From NCBI GenBank assembly GCA_022775005.1, contig JALFJR010000043.1:1-58371 (forward strand): DNA of 58,371 bases, given 5' to 3'. Shown here piece by piece: positions 57,041 to 58,371 of the stretch. This stretch comes from Parabacteroides sp. (lineage in GTDB: Bacteria; Bacteroidota; Bacteroidia; Bacteroidales; Tannerellaceae). The translations under genes were made by a program, and so were the position numbers. Within the stretch, counting starts at the first letter, position 1, and every line of letters starts with the position of its first letter. The notes beneath the pieces were generated by a model. It made no database searches and was not told where the DNA came from. It saw only the letters and a program-made list of their open reading frames with translations.

Positions 57041-57520
57041 TTATTGGATGAATCCAGCAATTGCCTCGTAGCAAAAGTAGCCACAAAGGGCTACCTTCAA
57101 CACGACACTCAGCAAGAAGCCAATGAATGCACCCATACCTGCCCGAAACGCTTCATGAAACGGTTTCCCTCCGATCAGTTCTCCAACCAATGCGCCAATA
57201 AAAGGCCCTAAGACAATACCCCACGGTGCAAAAAGGAAAATCCCCGCTATGGAACCGAGGATACACCCCCAATTGCCCGCCCGGCTACCTCCGCTATACT
57301 TGGTTCCCAACAGCGGAGTCAGATAATCCAAGGCCTGCACGACAAGCACCAAGCAACCCCACCACACCAATTCGTAGGTAGAGAACTGCACTCGCTCCGT
57401 TGCTTGCAATGCCCACATCCCTAAGTAGGCGATAGGTGGCCCGGGCAATACAGGCAAGAAGCAACCTATCAAGCCCAACAACAAGCAGATAGCGGATAAA
57501 AAGTAAAACAGGATGTCCAT
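57041..57520 (-). CDS. DUF456 family membrane protein
   Basis: 159 residues with four to five membrane helices. The N-terminal LLGLIGCFLPVLPGPPIAYLG and the Gly-rich TKYSGGSRAGNWGCILGSIAG and GPFIGALVGELIGG are typical of DUF456. Function unknown. It is isolated by 112 bp from truA and stands back to back with the MntA gene. Confidence 0.9.
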   Translation of the reverse strand: MDILFYFLSAICLLLGLIGCFLPVLPGPPIAYLGMWALQATERVQFSTYELVWWGCLVLVVQALDYLTPLLGTKYSGGSRAGNWGCILGSIAGIFLFAPWGIVLGPFIGALVGELIGGKPFHEAFRAGMGAFIGFLLSVVLKVALCGYFCYEAIAGFIQ

Positions 57521-57599
57521 AGTTCCATTGTTTGTGTTGCGAAGATAAGAATTTCCGCATTATCAAGCTAAAAACAGCATCCGATTCGTTTTTTGTCTG

Positions 57600-57607
57600 T
57601 ATATTTG
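57600..57607 (+). promoter_or_regulatory. -7 promoter box of the MntA/HepT pair
   Basis: TATATTTG, exact TAnnTTTG, 18 bp ahead of the ATG at 57626. The frame upstream of that ATG opens only with TTG at 57593, before the box. Confidence 0.5.
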
Positions 57608-57625
57608 CGGAAAAGCATCTCAGCT

Positions 57626-57934
57626 ATGAATAGCGTGACCAAAGAACAGATCATTCCCAAGCTAAGGACTTACTTTGCCAGTCAGCCCATCACCAAGGCT
57701 TGGCTGTTTGGCTCCTTCTCCCGGGGAGAGGAAAGAGCAGATAGCGATGTGGATATTCTTGTGTCGTTGGATAAACAGGCCCATGTCGGTCTATTCAAGT
57801 TAAGCGCTATGCACCTTGAACTACAAGATTTGCTTCATCTTCGCGTAGATTTAGTGACGGATAAAGGTTTGCTACCCTTTGCCCGACCGAGTGTCGAACA
57901 GGATAGAATTTTGGTTTATGAGAGAGGAAGTTAA
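57626..57934 (+). CDS. mntA: MntA-type nucleotidyltransferase antitoxin
   Basis: 102 residues of the minimal nucleotidyltransferase (NTP_transf_2) family. The signature GSFSRGEERADSDVDILV is complete: GS at 29-30 and the metal-binding Asp41 and Asp43. In characterised type VII systems this enzyme adds AMP to a tyrosine of the HepT toxin and so disarms it. It overlaps the next gene by 17 bp, as expected for the pair. Confidence 0.93.
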   Translation: MNSVTKEQIIPKLRTYFASQPITKAWLFGSFSRGEERADSDVDILVSLDKQAHVGLFKLSAMHLELQDLLHLRVDLVTDKGLLPFARPSVEQDRILVYERGS

Positions 57935-58259
57935 AGACAGGAGCCGATTAGTACATATCCTTGAAGCAATTGAACGTTTGCAAAAGTATGCGGGCGGTTT
58001 GTGTAAAGAAGAATTGGAAGCTGATGTTCTGCGCTATTATGGTATAGTGAAGAATATCGAAATCATAGGAGAGGCCGCACGTATGTTATCAACTCCATTT
58101 AAAGAAACACATACAGCTGTCAATTGGCGGATGATTGCTAATATGAGGAATTTCTTGGTGCATGAATATTTTCGAGTGGATAGTGAAGTAGTTTGGGAGG
58201 TAATCCATACTGAAATCGTTGACTTGAAAACCCATATCCTTAATTATTTAAATGGGTAG
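57918..58259 (+). CDS. hepT: HepT-type HEPN ribonuclease toxin (DUF86)
   Basis: 113 residues from ATG 57918. The HEPN catalytic motif RX4HXY is intact: Arg77, His82, Tyr84 in MRNFLVHEYFRV. It is an RNase of the HEPN fold and forms a toxin-antitoxin pair with the MntA protein, which would AMPylate Tyr84. GEAARMLS and the N-terminal helices match the family. The two genes probably share one promoter before mntA. After 58259 I see only GC-rich inverted segments near 58330-58355. Confidence 0.93.
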   Translation: MREEVKDRSRLVHILEAIERLQKYAGGLCKEELEADVLRYYGIVKNIEIIGEAARMLSTPFKETHTAVNWRMIANMRNFLVHEYFRVDSEVVWEVIHTEIVDLKTHILNYLNG

Positions 58260-58371
58260 TGTAAAATAAACTGTGTCACGCATTGATTCCTTTTAGAAAA
58301 CTCATCGGTCGGGGAACGGCCAGCGCCAAGGGGCGGGACCACCCGTCCCGACGAGCGTAAAATTACAATAA

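Noticed and set aside
58330-58355. Terminator after hepT
   Set aside because: The GC-rich segment contains only imperfect inverted pieces (GGGCGGG and CCCGTCCC) and no T run on the plus strand.

Overview
The window looks like a chromosome segment of a Bacteroidales bacterium, most likely Parabacteroides or a close Tannerellaceae relative. The evidence is a Bacteroidota-type S10-spc-alpha ribosomal operon (no adk after secY, no tuf after fusA), zinc-free L36 and S14, promoters of the TTTG-N19-TAnnTTTG type without Shine-Dalgarno sites, a succinylornithine-type ArgF', and DUF3256 and DUF6249 proteins. The species call is inference; no rRNA or tRNA gene was seen.

Left end (1-8100) is accessory DNA. 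A tightly packed, visibly AT-rich, leftward five-gene cassette (6238 to 456) encodes a DUF1848 protein with a C-terminal radical-SAM-like CX3CX2C motif, a small Sel1-repeat protein, a minimal SF1 helicase-like ATPase, a 544-residue protein with a SAP-like tail, and a class I methyltransferase with a large helical N-terminus. It is the best candidate here for an undescribed system, perhaps defence or RNA/DNA modification. Next to it (6240-8100) is a gene graveyard with a mobilization-like fragment, a truncated DUF1810 gene, two copies of a candidate small RNA, a tiny promoter-terminator unit and a striking 11-bp phased repeat array.

8125-17850 (+) carries a peptidase operon (Xaa-Pro aminopeptidase, gamma carbonic anhydrase-like protein, MlrC-like lipoprotein, C1 aminopeptidase), an AraC-type membrane regulator whose first exonic stretch is cut by an in-frame TGA, a truncated lipoprotein, a SIMPL protein and an RluA-type pseudouridine synthase. 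17863-26439 holds a GH95 fucosidase, an unlisted double-glycine leader peptide gene with a good promoter, a zinc-ribbon/MATE pair, a GNAT acetyltransferase, an ECF sigma factor/2-TM protein/FAD oxidoreductase operon and a DUF6249 protein.

26518-44541 (-) is the continuous str-S10-spc-alpha superoperon from rpsL to rplQ, read leftward, including rpmD and rpmJ, with a promoter before rpsL, a strong structured leader before rpsD and a bidirectional terminator after rplQ.

45011-58371 is a proline/arginine block (proC, argF', proA, proB), an acyl-CoA synthetase with its XRE-cupin regulator, putP, an S10 serine peptidase, DUF3256, an EamA transporter, truA, DUF456 and a terminal MntA/HepT toxin-antitoxin pair.
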